A stretch of DNA of 35,867 nt from HIMB59 sp038124765 (GTDB lineage Bacteria > Pseudomonadota > Alphaproteobacteria > HIMB59): positions 1 through 35,867 of the forward strand of contig JAYPCO010000009.1 in assembly GCA_038124765.1 (NCBI GenBank), read 5' to 3'. A program made the translations under genes and the position numbers. The notes under the pieces were generated by a model. The model was not told the DNA's origin, did no database searches, and saw only the letters and a list, made by a program, of their open reading frames with translations. Position 1 is the stretch's first letter; each line of letters begins with the position of its first letter. This document shows positions 1-7,450 of this stretch, one piece after another.

Positions 1-1230
1 GATTATCTTAAAAAATTAAAATCTATTTATGAGAGAAGATTTGATGAAATGACTAGCGCTATTATTGCTGAAATGGGTTGCCCTCATGATTTTACAGCAG
101 GAGTTCAGTCTCAGTCGGGCCTTGATCATTTAAATGATTTTATCTCTCAACTTGAAAATTTTAAATTTGAAACAGATTTACGAGAAAAATCTCATAATCG
201 AATATTTTATGAACCTATTGGTGTTTGTGGTTTAATCACACCTTGGAATTGGCCCATTAATCAAATTGCCTTAAAAGTAATTCCGGCATTAGCTACGGGT
301 TGTACAATGGTTCTTAAGCCATCTGAAATCGCCCCCTTATCGGCTTTGTTATTTGCAGAAATGATAGATGAAGCTGGATATCCAGCAGGTGTTTTTAATT
401 TAGTAAACGGAGATGGTGCTGGGGTGGGTACATTTATGTCTCAACACAAAGATATAGATTTAATTTCTTTTACAGGTTCTACACGAGCAGGTCGCTTAAT
501 ACTTCAGAATGCTTCTCAAACAATTAAAAGAGTTTGTTTAGAACTGGGTGGAAAGGGCGGTAATATTGTTTTTGCTGATGCGCCTACTAATGCAGTTAGA
601 GATGGTATTAGAAATGTTATGAGTAATTCTGGCCAATCTTGTGATGCGCCAACAAGAATGTTAGTGGAAAGATCAATTTATGAAAAATCAGTCCAAGAGG
701 CGATTGATGAAGCGAATAAAATCACAGTAGATCTTCCTCAAAATAAAGGCGATCATATTGGCCCTGTGGTATCTAAAACACAGTATGAAAAAATTATTAA
801 CTTAATTCAGTTAGGTATTAGCGAAGGTGCCACTTTAGCAACGGGTGGTGTTGAAAAACCAAGTCATTTAAACAAAGGTTACTACATTAAACCCACTATC
901 TTCACCAACGTCACTAATTCAATGCAAATTGCAAAATCGGAAATCTTTGGTCCTGTTTTATCTATAATCCCCTTTGATACAGAACAAGAAGCAATTGATA
1001 TTGTCAATGATACTGAATATGGATTAGGTAACTACATTCAAACAAATGATTTAGAAAAGGCACATCGAGTTGCTAAAAAACTTAGATCTGGTGCGGTTTA
1101 TATCAATGGAAATTATCTTGAACCTGGTGCTCCTTTTGGTGGATACCGACAATCAGGTAATGGAAGAGAAGGGGGTAAATGGGGATTAGAAGAGTACTTA
1201 GAGGTAAAGGTCATTGCTGGTTGGCAATAA
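1..1230 (+). CDS. Aldehyde dehydrogenase family protein (5' end outside window)
   Basis: This is an NAD(P)+-dependent aldehyde dehydrogenase that oxidises an unidentified aldehyde to its acid in the cytoplasm. The frame is open from base 1, so the start lies upstream. About 409 residues are present against about 475 in the family, so roughly 65 N-terminal residues are missing. The ATG at 49 is internal. Visible motifs are the cofactor-fold segment ITPWNWP, the LELGGKGG segment with the general-base Glu (about residue 181 of the visible frame) and GQSCDAPTR with the catalytic Cys (about residue 214). The C-terminal PFGGYRQSGNGREGG segment is also typical. GKGGN stands where many relatives have GKSPN. 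The next gene is aroQ, 64 bases on, with no clear terminator between them. The family is certain; the substrate cannot be named from sequence. Confidence 0.93.
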   Translation, partial: DYLKKLKSIYERRFDEMTSAIIAEMGCPHDFTAGVQSQSGLDHLNDFISQLENFKFETDLREKSHNRIFYEPIGVCGLITPWNWPINQIALKVIPALATGCTMVLKPSEIAPLSALLFAEMIDEAGYPAGVFNLVNGDGAGVGTFMSQHKDIDLISFTGSTRAGRLILQNASQTIKRVCLELGGKGGNIVFADAPTNAVRDGIRNVMSNSGQSCDAPTRMLVERSIYEKSVQEAIDEANKITVDLPQNKGDHIGPVVSKTQYEKIINLIQLGISEGATLATGGVEKPSHLNKGYYIKPTIFTNVTNSMQIAKSEIFGPVLSIIPFDTEQEAIDIVNDTEYGLGNYIQTNDLEKAHRVAKKLRSGAVYINGNYLEPGAPFGGYRQSGNGREGGKWGLEEYLEVKVIAGWQ

Positions 1231-1294
1231 ATATTTTTAAGTAGTATTTAAAAACAGTTTTGTTAATTTCTCACTAATTTTAATAATTAAAGCA

Positions 1295-1735
1295 ATGAGT
1301 ATAAAAATCTTAGTCATAAACGGTCCTAATTTAGAGATGTTAGGCAAAAGAAAAGAAAATGTATATGGTAAGTTTACCCTTGAAGATTTACAAAATTCTA
1401 TTGCGGATGAAGCTAAAGAATTAAACTGTGATGTTGAATTTTTTCAAAACAATATCGAGGGTGAGATTATAAATAAAATTAATGGTTTAGATGAAAGTTA
1501 CTCTGGGATTATTATTAACCCAGGTGGTTTAACTCATAGCTCCGTTGCTTTACACGACTCTCTAGAAATCAAAACCTTTCCTAAAGTGGAAGTTCATTTA
1601 TCTAATATTTACTCTAGAGAAGAATTTAGACGAAAATCGCTTATTGCTCCAGCCTGCACTTCTTCTATTTTAGGAATGGGAATGCATGGATATATCTATG
1701 CTCTACACCACCTAGTTAAGAATTTAATTAAATAA
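1295..1735 (+). CDS. aroQ: Type II 3-dehydroquinate dehydratase
   Basis: AroQ dehydrates 3-dehydroquinate to 3-dehydroshikimate, the third step of the shikimate pathway, as a cytoplasmic dodecamer. Its 146 residues match the type II family length. Catalytic and binding features are visible: INGPNLEMLG near the N-terminus, Arg19, the catalytic Tyr24 in VYG, the INPGG segment near residue 75, His81, ALHDSL, His101 in EVHLSNI and Arg112. The ATG at 1295 places Tyr24 and His101 at their usual positions. The Shine-Dalgarno region is weak. In many alphaproteobacteria aroQ precedes accB-accC; here it stands alone between an aldehyde dehydrogenase and a secreted protein. It could serve biosynthesis or, less likely, quinate breakdown. 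Confidence 0.94.
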   Translation: MSIKILVINGPNLEMLGKRKENVYGKFTLEDLQNSIADEAKELNCDVEFFQNNIEGEIINKINGLDESYSGIIINPGGLTHSSVALHDSLEIKTFPKVEVHLSNIYSREEFRRKSLIAPACTSSILGMGMHGYIYALHHLVKNLIK

Positions 1736-1774
1736 TTAATAGACTTAATATTAATATTTCCTTAACATAATTGT

Positions 1775-2350
1775 ATGAAGTTATTAATTACAATAATTTC
1801 CCTTTTTATATTTTCAAACTCTAATCAATCTTTTGCCGATAATCATGATCAAGTAATTTTTTGGGATCAATCCTCTGGTGGTTGGGATATTTACATTGAT
1901 ACAACCATCGACTACGGATGCTTCGCTCACATGGAATGGAAGGGTAATACGCAAATGCGATTTGGTTTTGACCCGACTGTTGACAGTATGTATATCACTA
2001 TTAGCGATAGCGATTGGAGATCTCTTCAAGTAGGTAAAGATTATGATATTCAAATTGAATTTGATAATAGTCAACCTTGGACTACTACTGCACAGGCTAT
2101 TAATTTAGATGGGATTAATTCTCTTTATTTTAGTTTTTACGAACAAGATTTTATTGCCGAGTTTGCCAAGAAGCACTCTATTTATGTGACCTATAACAAT
2201 AAAGAAATTGCTTATCTAGATTTAAAAGGCAGCTATGAAGCAGTAATTGATTTAGCTGCATGTCAGGATCAACTTGATAGTTATTATAATAATGGTACTG
2301 AAGATCCCTTTAATAATAACTCATCAAAATCAGATGATCCTTTTATATAA
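1775..2350 (+). CDS. Secreted protein of unknown function
   Basis: I do not recognise a named function. The 191-residue product begins with a signal peptide (MKLL followed by a hydrophobic core to about residue 16, likely cut after SFA near residue 21), so it should be periplasmic. The mature part is rich in beta-forming, aromatic and acidic residues. It contains GGWDIYID, DSDWRSL, a LDLKGSYEAV segment and a late ACQ. From memory this general pattern recurs in alphaproteobacterial secreted proteins of unknown role. Only two cysteines remain after the leader (in YGCF and in AACQ), which could form a disulfide. The tail is low-complexity Asn/Ser/Asp with DDPF repeated twice. It lies 39 bases after aroQ and 146 bases before ugpB. 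Confidence 0.75.
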   Translation: MKLLITIISLFIFSNSNQSFADNHDQVIFWDQSSGGWDIYIDTTIDYGCFAHMEWKGNTQMRFGFDPTVDSMYITISDSDWRSLQVGKDYDIQIEFDNSQPWTTTAQAINLDGINSLYFSFYEQDFIAEFAKKHSIYVTYNNKEIAYLDLKGSYEAVIDLAACQDQLDSYYNNGTEDPFNNNSSKSDDPFI

Positions 2351-2431
2351 AAGTTTAAATTTTTTTTTTAATTTCAACTGTTAATTTTACTTTTTTGTTC
2401 AAATATGTCCAAAAAACATACTCATTATAAC

Positions 2432-2496
2432 TTGACAATAAATCTTTATTTATATCAACTCATCTCATCAAGTTTTTTATATTAAAAGGAGGGAAT
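2432..2496 (+). promoter_or_regulatory. ugpB leader: TTGACA hexamer and strong ribosome binding site
   Basis: The 146-base gap before ugpB is the only roomy intergenic region ahead of the Ugp genes. It holds a consensus -35 hexamer TTGACA (2432-2437) and a strong Shine-Dalgarno AAGGAGGG (2486-2493) next to the ATG. A -10 box at 16-18 base spacing is not convincing; TATATC (2451-2456) is only 13 bases away. The ribosome binding site is clear and the promoter is tentative. No Pho box is obvious to me by eye. Confidence 0.4.
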
Positions 2497-3804
2497 ATGA
2501 AAAAACTACTATCTGCTGTTTATTTATTGGCAGCACTAACAATAGCTACTCCATCATTTGCAAAAATAGAGCTTCATTACTGGCATGGCCACACAGGTAA
2601 TTTAGAAACTATCATTAATACAATTGCAGAAAGATGGAATGCATCTCAGGACGAAGCAGTTCTAATTCCTACCAGTAAAGGTAGTTATGAGGACATTCTA
2701 GCGGCATTTATTGCTGCTTATCGTGCAGGTGAACACCCGCATATGGTTCAAGTTTATGATGCAGGCGCAGCAATCATGGTCAACCAAGTTAAAAATGGTG
2801 TTGTTTACCCATTTGAAGACATGGCAGCTAAATATGGCGTAGCTTTTAATAAAGATGATTACATACCAGGTATTAGAAACTTCTACGCTGACTCAAATGG
2901 AAAAATGATCGGTATTCCGTTCAACAGTTCTACCTGTTTGCTTTATGCTAATATGGATGTTTTAGCGGCCGCTGGTGTTGAGTCTGTTCCAAAAACTTAT
3001 GAGGAATTTGAAGCAGTAGCGCAGCAAATTAAAGACGCTGGTTATATTCCAATGTTACAGAGCCATAGTCCTTGGATCTGGACTGAGAATTTCTTCTCAA
3101 GACATAATTTACTAATGACTGATGGTAATAATGGATACGATGCTGTACCTACAAAAACTCTATTTGCTGATACCCCAGAGTTTATTCAACACTGGACTAA
3201 GGTAAAAGAGTGGAAAGATAAGGGTTGGTATGAGTATAAAGGTCGTGCTTGGGGTGATAACCAAGCTCCATTCATCGCTGGCGAAGCGGCGTTCTGGATT
3301 GGATCTGCTGCATCTTTCAGTGGTATGAAAGGTATCGTACCTAACTTTACTGTTAATCACGTTCCATACTGGAGTGGTATAACTGGTGGTAAAGAATATC
3401 CAACATTTATTGGTGGTGCTGCGAACTGGATTTTATCTGGTAAATCAGATGAGGAGTATAAAGCGCTGATGAACTTAGCTGAGTTTATGACTACTCCAGA
3501 AATTCAGTTATATTACCATAATCTATCAGGTTACGCTGCGGTCACATATTCAGCTACAAAGCTTGCTAATGATATTGGTTTTTATCACGCATCTCCATAT
3601 CACCAAGCAGTAGGTGAGCAGTTAAGTTTAACTGGCTCTACAATTCCTGGTGGTTATCAAGCTGGTAACTGGCCTCAAATCCGTGAAGTCATTTATGACA
3701 ATGTTGCAAAAATGCTTAACGGTGAAATTTCTGTAGAAGACGGATGGAAAGCTACAGATGCAGGCGCAGCTAAATTATTAGCCCAGTTTGCTAAAACACT
3801 TTAA
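2497..3804 (+). CDS. ugpB: Glycerol-3-phosphate / glycerophosphodiester ABC transporter, periplasmic binding protein
   Basis: UgpB captures sn-glycerol-3-phosphate or glycerophosphocholine-type diesters in the periplasm and delivers them to UgpAE-UgpC. Its 435 residues include a signal peptide cut near residue 22 (PSFA). Family features are LHYWHGHTGNLE near residue 26, KGSYED (61-66), HMVQVYDAGAA, PFNSST (141-146), FIGGAANW and the C-terminal GNWPQIREVI. Compared with the E. coli sequence as I remember it, the GLRLGN segment reads GYQAGN here. The ligand Arg is thus Gln388, and one of two ligand-pocket Trp is replaced near residue 190, while Trp193 remains. Ligand preference may therefore differ. 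It has a strong ribosome binding site and is followed at once by an intrinsic terminator. Family assignment is firm because the whole ugp set follows. Confidence 0.92.
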   Translation: MKKLLSAVYLLAALTIATPSFAKIELHYWHGHTGNLETIINTIAERWNASQDEAVLIPTSKGSYEDILAAFIAAYRAGEHPHMVQVYDAGAAIMVNQVKNGVVYPFEDMAAKYGVAFNKDDYIPGIRNFYADSNGKMIGIPFNSSTCLLYANMDVLAAAGVESVPKTYEEFEAVAQQIKDAGYIPMLQSHSPWIWTENFFSRHNLLMTDGNNGYDAVPTKTLFADTPEFIQHWTKVKEWKDKGWYEYKGRAWGDNQAPFIAGEAAFWIGSAASFSGMKGIVPNFTVNHVPYWSGITGGKEYPTFIGGAANWILSGKSDEEYKALMNLAEFMTTPEIQLYYHNLSGYAAVTYSATKLANDIGFYHASPYHQAVGEQLSLTGSTIPGGYQAGNWPQIREVIYDNVAKMLNGEISVEDGWKATDAGAAKLLAQFAKTL

Positions 3805-3815
3805 CATTAAAAATT

Positions 3816-3846
3816 TGAGGGCCTTATTTTAAGGCCCTCATTTCTA
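3816..3846 (+). terminator. Intrinsic terminator after ugpB
   Basis: A perfect stem GAGGGCCTT (3817-3825) / AAGGCCCTC (3831-3839) encloses the loop ATTTT, with one more T-A pair at 3816/3840. A short T-rich tail (TTTCTATT) follows. It lies 12 bases after the ugpB stop and only a few bases before ugpA. It would partially end transcription and keep binding protein in excess over membrane components. Confidence 0.85.
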
Positions 3847-3848
3847 TT

Positions 3849-4727
3849 ATGAAAAAAGTACAATTTAATTCTAAGATCTCGCCTTATATTTTTTTAGCGC
3901 CTCAAATTGCTATACTATTAGTTTTTTTATATTGGCCGATTGTCCAAACATTCAGAGATGCATTTACAACGCAAGATGCATTTGGTTTTGGAACTGTATT
4001 TACGGGCTTTGATAATTTTAAATTTGTACTTTCTGATCCTAGTTATTTTATATCATTCAGATTTACTTTAATTTATGTTTTTGTAATAACTTTAATTACA
4101 GGTTCTATTGGCCTGCTTCTTGCAGTACAAGCTAACAATATCATTCATGGTAAAAGTACATATAAAACTCTTTTGATTTGGCCTTATGCGATTGCTCCAG
4201 CGGTTGTAGGGGTTACTGCGAACTATTTTTTTAGTGAAAGATTAGGTCTGCTTTACGGTTTGTTTAATGACTGGTGGGGGTTTAATTGGATGGACAACGT
4301 ATCAGATGCTTATATTTATGTAATCATTGCTGGCTCTTGGAAACAAATAAGTGCAAATTTTATTTTCTTTTTAGCGGGCTTACAGAATATTGAAAAATCT
4401 GTCATCGAAGCTTCAGTAATTGATTGCAAAAGTAACTTTAGAAGGTTTTGGACAATTACATTCCCCTTATTAATGCCAACCACTTTCTTTTTAATTATCA
4501 TAAATATAACTTATGCCTTTTTTGATACTTTGGGGATTATAGATACAACCACTATTGGGGCACCGAGTGGAGAAACTAAAACGCTAGTTTATAAAGCGTA
4601 CATTGACGGGTTTAAAGGCTTAGATCTTGGCAGCGCAGGGGCTCAGTCAATTATTATGATGTTAATAGTCTTAGTGATCACTGTTTTCCAATTTAGGTTT
4701 ATAGAAGGAAAAATTCACTACCACTGA
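3849..4727 (+). CDS. ugpA: Glycerol-3-phosphate ABC transporter permease
   Basis: UgpA is one half of the inner-membrane channel of the Ugp importer. Its 292 residues match the family (about 295 in E. coli). Six hydrophobic helices are apparent, starting with FLAPQIAILLVFLYWPIVQT. The cytoplasmic coupling loop near residue 178, with EASVIDCKSNFRRFW before TFPLLMPT, corresponds to the EAA motif that contacts the ATPase. The C-terminus FQFRFIEGKIHYH resembles UgpA ends. The ATG at 3849 follows the ugpB terminator closely, so expression probably depends on read-through. The stop overlaps the next start by one base (TGATG at 4725-4729), implying translational coupling. Confidence 0.92.
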   Translation: MKKVQFNSKISPYIFLAPQIAILLVFLYWPIVQTFRDAFTTQDAFGFGTVFTGFDNFKFVLSDPSYFISFRFTLIYVFVITLITGSIGLLLAVQANNIIHGKSTYKTLLIWPYAIAPAVVGVTANYFFSERLGLLYGLFNDWWGFNWMDNVSDAYIYVIIAGSWKQISANFIFFLAGLQNIEKSVIEASVIDCKSNFRRFWTITFPLLMPTTFFLIIINITYAFFDTLGIIDTTTIGAPSGETKTLVYKAYIDGFKGLDLGSAGAQSIIMMLIVLVITVFQFRFIEGKIHYH

Positions 4728-5548
4728 TGCAACAGTTTTATACTAAAAGTTTTAATCATGTAATTTTACTGATGGGTTTATTTGTCATGATTGTTCCTTT
4801 TTGGTTAATTTTTGCTAGTTCTACGCACACTAGTTCAATTATTAATTCTCAAGGTTTACAATTTTGGATAGGAGATAATTTTTTTGAGAATTATGATCGA
4901 GTTTTAAATAAAAAAGGTGGTTTTTTTAGTGAAATAACCGCTTCTAGAATTTTTTTAAATAGTTTTATAATGGCAGTGGGTGTCGCTTCAATTTCAGTTG
5001 TAACATCTCTAATGGCAGCATACGCAATTGTTTATTTTAAAATAAAACAGGCTAGTTTATTTTTTTGGATAATTTTTATTACGCTTTTAGTTCCTTTAGA
5101 GTTAAGAATTCTTCCTAGTTATAGCGTAGTTTCCAAATTAAATTTAATAAATTCTTTTACAGGTTTAATTATTCCTATTTCAGCCTCTGCCATTGCAACT
5201 TTCTTTTTTAGACAATTTTACAGATCTATACCGGATGAACTTTTAGAGTCTGCTAAATTAGACGGCGCTAACAGCTGGAAGTTTTTTATTGATTTTCTTC
5301 TCCCTTTATCCAAAACAATGATTGCTGCAATGTTTATATTTATGTTTGTATTTGGCTATAACCAATATTTATGGCCTATAATCATGACCACAACTGAAGA
5401 GTACTGGACGGTTGTGATGGGCTTAAAAATGATGTACGGAAGTTTAGTAGATCGTTTTGCATATATTATTTTATCAATGATCCCTCCTGTTTTAATCGTC
5501 ATCTTTCTACAAAGATGGTTTATTCAAGGAATATTTCAAAGCAAATGA
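4727..5548 (+). CDS. UgpE-type ABC transporter permease, divergent first copy
   Basis: This is a second-subunit permease of the Ugp type, 273 residues with six predicted helices. It is a tandem paralog of the next gene: ungapped alignment over the first 230 residues plus the C-terminal end gives about 63% identity by hand count. Residues 167-208, covering the EAA coupling loop (ELLESAKLDGANSWKFF), are identical in both. This copy is shorter before the last helix (MMYGSLVDRF) and ends QRWFIQGIFQSK. That is less like E. coli UgpE than the second copy. It overlaps ugpA by one base and the next gene by four (ATGA), so it is translated within the operon. It may form an alternative heterodimer with UgpA. 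The exact role of two copies is not known. Confidence 0.88.
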   Translation: MQQFYTKSFNHVILLMGLFVMIVPFWLIFASSTHTSSIINSQGLQFWIGDNFFENYDRVLNKKGGFFSEITASRIFLNSFIMAVGVASISVVTSLMAAYAIVYFKIKQASLFFWIIFITLLVPLELRILPSYSVVSKLNLINSFTGLIIPISASAIATFFFRQFYRSIPDELLESAKLDGANSWKFFIDFLLPLSKTMIAAMFIFMFVFGYNQYLWPIIMTTTEEYWTVVMGLKMMYGSLVDRFAYIILSMIPPVLIVIFLQRWFIQGIFQSK

Positions 5549-6168
5549 ATAACAAATCAATTCAAATCCTGTCTCATATTGTTTTAATACTCGGTGTTCT
5601 ATTAATGGTACTTCCAATCTGGATTGCGTTTGCGAGCTCTACTCACGATAACGTTGCTGTTATTTCTGAAGGCATGAAATGGACTTTGGGAGACCAAATG
5701 ACAAGAAATTATAATGAAGTTTTAAATCAAAAAGGCGGATTTTCTCAGCAAATCACGGCAACTAAGATGTTTATAAATAGTTTTATAATGGCTTTTGGAA
5801 TAGCGACATTAAAAGTTGTAATTTCATCTATGTCAGCCTACGCATTAGTTTATTTTCGCTTTAAACTCGCTGTGCCAATATTTTGGTTAATTTTTTTTAC
5901 ACTACTAGTTCCCTTAGAGGTGAGAATTTTACCTAGTTATCAAATTGTATCTGATTTTAATTTAACCAACACTTATACAGGTTTAATTTTACCCTTGGTA
6001 GCATCTGCAACTGCTACATTTTTCTTTAGACAGTTTTATAAATCTATTCCAGATGAACTTTTAGAATCCGCAAAATTAGACGGCGCTAACAGCTGGAAAT
6101 TTTTTATCGATTTCTTATTACCGCTCTCCAAAACGATGATTGCGGCTATGTTTATATTTATGTTTGTT
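5225..6168 (+). repeat. Diverged tandem duplication: 42-codon block identical in protein in both UgpE copies
   Basis: Codons 167-208 of the first copy (5225-5350) and of the second copy (6043-6168) encode the same 42 residues. I count 19 base differences among 126, all synonymous. A 26-base core around the DGANSW codons is identical at DNA level. The rest of the two genes differs at protein level. This is an old duplication with a strongly constrained coupling loop rather than a recent repeat. Confidence 0.85.
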
Positions 6169-6396
6169 TACGGATATAGCCAATATTTATGGCCATTAAT
6201 TATGACAACAGATGATAAATATTGGTCGGTGGTAATGGGAATGAAGATTATCTTTCAAGAAAGTTATGAAGGTGGGAACTTACCAAGAGTAGCGGAAAGA
6301 TTTTCATATATTATTTTATCAATGATCCCACCGATTTTAGTTGTGGTTTTCCTACAGCGGTGGTTTATTAAAGGACTGATACAAACAGAAAAATAA
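5545..6396 (+). CDS. ugpE: Glycerol-3-phosphate ABC transporter permease
   Basis: This is the more canonical UgpE partner of UgpA. The start is placed at 5545, where ATGA overlaps the previous stop. From there (MNNKSIQILSHIVLI) the protein aligns without gaps to the first residue of the upstream paralog; the in-frame ATG at 5515 would add ten unmatched residues. This gives 283 residues. Six membrane helices and the EAA loop ELLESAKLDGANSWKFF are visible. The C-terminus PPILVVVFLQRWFIKGLIQTEK closely recalls the E. coli UgpE end. It carries a longer segment before the final helix (about residues 234-247, including QESYEGGNLPRVAERF) than the first copy. One base separates it from ugpC. Confidence 0.92.
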   Translation: MNNKSIQILSHIVLILGVLLMVLPIWIAFASSTHDNVAVISEGMKWTLGDQMTRNYNEVLNQKGGFSQQITATKMFINSFIMAFGIATLKVVISSMSAYALVYFRFKLAVPIFWLIFFTLLVPLEVRILPSYQIVSDFNLTNTYTGLILPLVASATATFFFRQFYKSIPDELLESAKLDGANSWKFFIDFLLPLSKTMIAAMFIFMFVYGYSQYLWPLIMTTDDKYWSVVMGMKIIFQESYEGGNLPRVAERFSYIILSMIPPILVVVFLQRWFIKGLIQTEK

Positions 6397-6397
6397 A

Positions 6398-7450
6398 ATG
6401 AGCTTTTTAGAATTAAATAACGTTACTAAAATTTATCCCAATGGTACCAAAGCAGTTACTGAAACATCCATGTCTATTCCTGAAGGAGAATTTGTAGTTT
6501 TTGTAGGACCAAGTGGCTGTGGTAAGTCTACTTTACTTCGCATGGTTGCAGGACTAGAAGAAATTACAGAAGGTGAAATTAAATTAGACGGCAAAGTAAT
6601 AAATAAAATAGACCCATCTGAAAGAGATGTTGCGATGGTTTTTCAAAACTATGCACTTTATCCTCATATGTCTGTTTTTAATAATATGGCCTATGGTTTA
6701 AAAAATAGAGGTATTTCAAAAGAGGAAATTAATTCTAAGGTTAACGAAGTAGCAAAGCTTTTAGAAATTGATCAATTGTTAGCACGAAAACCTAATATGT
6801 TATCGGGCGGTCAAAGACAAAGAGTTGCGATGGGAAGAGCAATTGTGCGAAGTCCTAAGATATTTTTATTTGACGAACCTTTATCTAATCTTGATGCAAA
6901 ACTACGTAATCAAATGAGATTAGAAATCAAAAAACTTCAAAGACAAATGGGTGTCACTAGTATTTTTGTAACCCATGACCAAACAGAGGCAATGACCTTA
7001 GGCGATAGAATAGTTGTCATCAATAATGGGGTAGTGGAGCAAGTTGGTACGCCTAAAGAAATTTATTCTAAACCCAATACACGCTTTGTAGCGGAATTTA
7101 TTGGATCCCCACAAATGAACCTTTTTGATTGTAGTGTTGTAAATGGAACTGCAAATCTTTCAGGATCTTCTTTACCACTAGGAGGGAGTATCAATATTGA
7201 TCAAGCATCCCTGGGAGTTCGCCCTGATGATATAATTATTGATAATAATGGCCAATTTTCAACAAAGGCCAATATAGTTGAGTACTTGGGTTCAGATATG
7301 ATTGTGTATGCTTCTTTAGGTTCCCAGGAGTTCAGTTGCAAGACAAGTTCTAAAACAGAACTTTCTGTGGGTGACGAATTTAAGTTCAACATCCAATCAT
7401 CTTCTATACATTTATTCGATAAAAAAGATGATAAAAGAGTAAATCTTTGA
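6398..7450 (+). CDS. ugpC: Glycerol-3-phosphate ABC transporter ATP-binding protein
   Basis: UgpC is the cytoplasmic ATPase that powers the Ugp importer. Its 350 residues follow the MalK/UgpC plan: Walker A GPSGCGKST (37-45), Q-loop in MVFQNYALYPHMSV, signature LSGGQRQRVAMGRA near residue 135, Walker B with DEPLSNLDAKLR, the switch His in VTHDQTEAM, then a C-terminal TOBE region with LGVRPDDI. In E. coli the UgpC C-terminal region helps regulation; this one is present but I cannot judge its function. It overlaps the TTG start of the next gene by four bases. Confidence 0.94.
   Translation: MSFLELNNVTKIYPNGTKAVTETSMSIPEGEFVVFVGPSGCGKSTLLRMVAGLEEITEGEIKLDGKVINKIDPSERDVAMVFQNYALYPHMSVFNNMAYGLKNRGISKEEINSKVNEVAKLLEIDQLLARKPNMLSGGQRQRVAMGRAIVRSPKIFLFDEPLSNLDAKLRNQMRLEIKKLQRQMGVTSIFVTHDQTEAMTLGDRIVVINNGVVEQVGTPKEIYSKPNTRFVAEFIGSPQMNLFDCSVVNGTANLSGSSLPLGGSINIDQASLGVRPDDIIIDNNGQFSTKANIVEYLGSDMIVYASLGSQEFSCKTSSKTELSVGDEFKFNIQSSSIHLFDKKDDKRVNL

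Noticed and set aside
2432..2456. TTGACA plus TATATC as a complete sigma-70 promoter for ugpB
   Set aside because: Spacing is 13 bases, too short; only the -35-like hexamer is listed.
5515..5544. In-frame ATG at 5515 as start of the second UgpE
   Set aside because: It adds ten residues with no counterpart in the tandem paralog and a 34-base overlap; 5545 gives a gap-free alignment from residue 1 and a normal ATGA overlap.
4727..6396. The two UgpE genes as one frameshifted or split permease
   Set aside because: Each copy has a complete six-helix permease with its own EAA loop and C-terminal end, and they align along their whole length.
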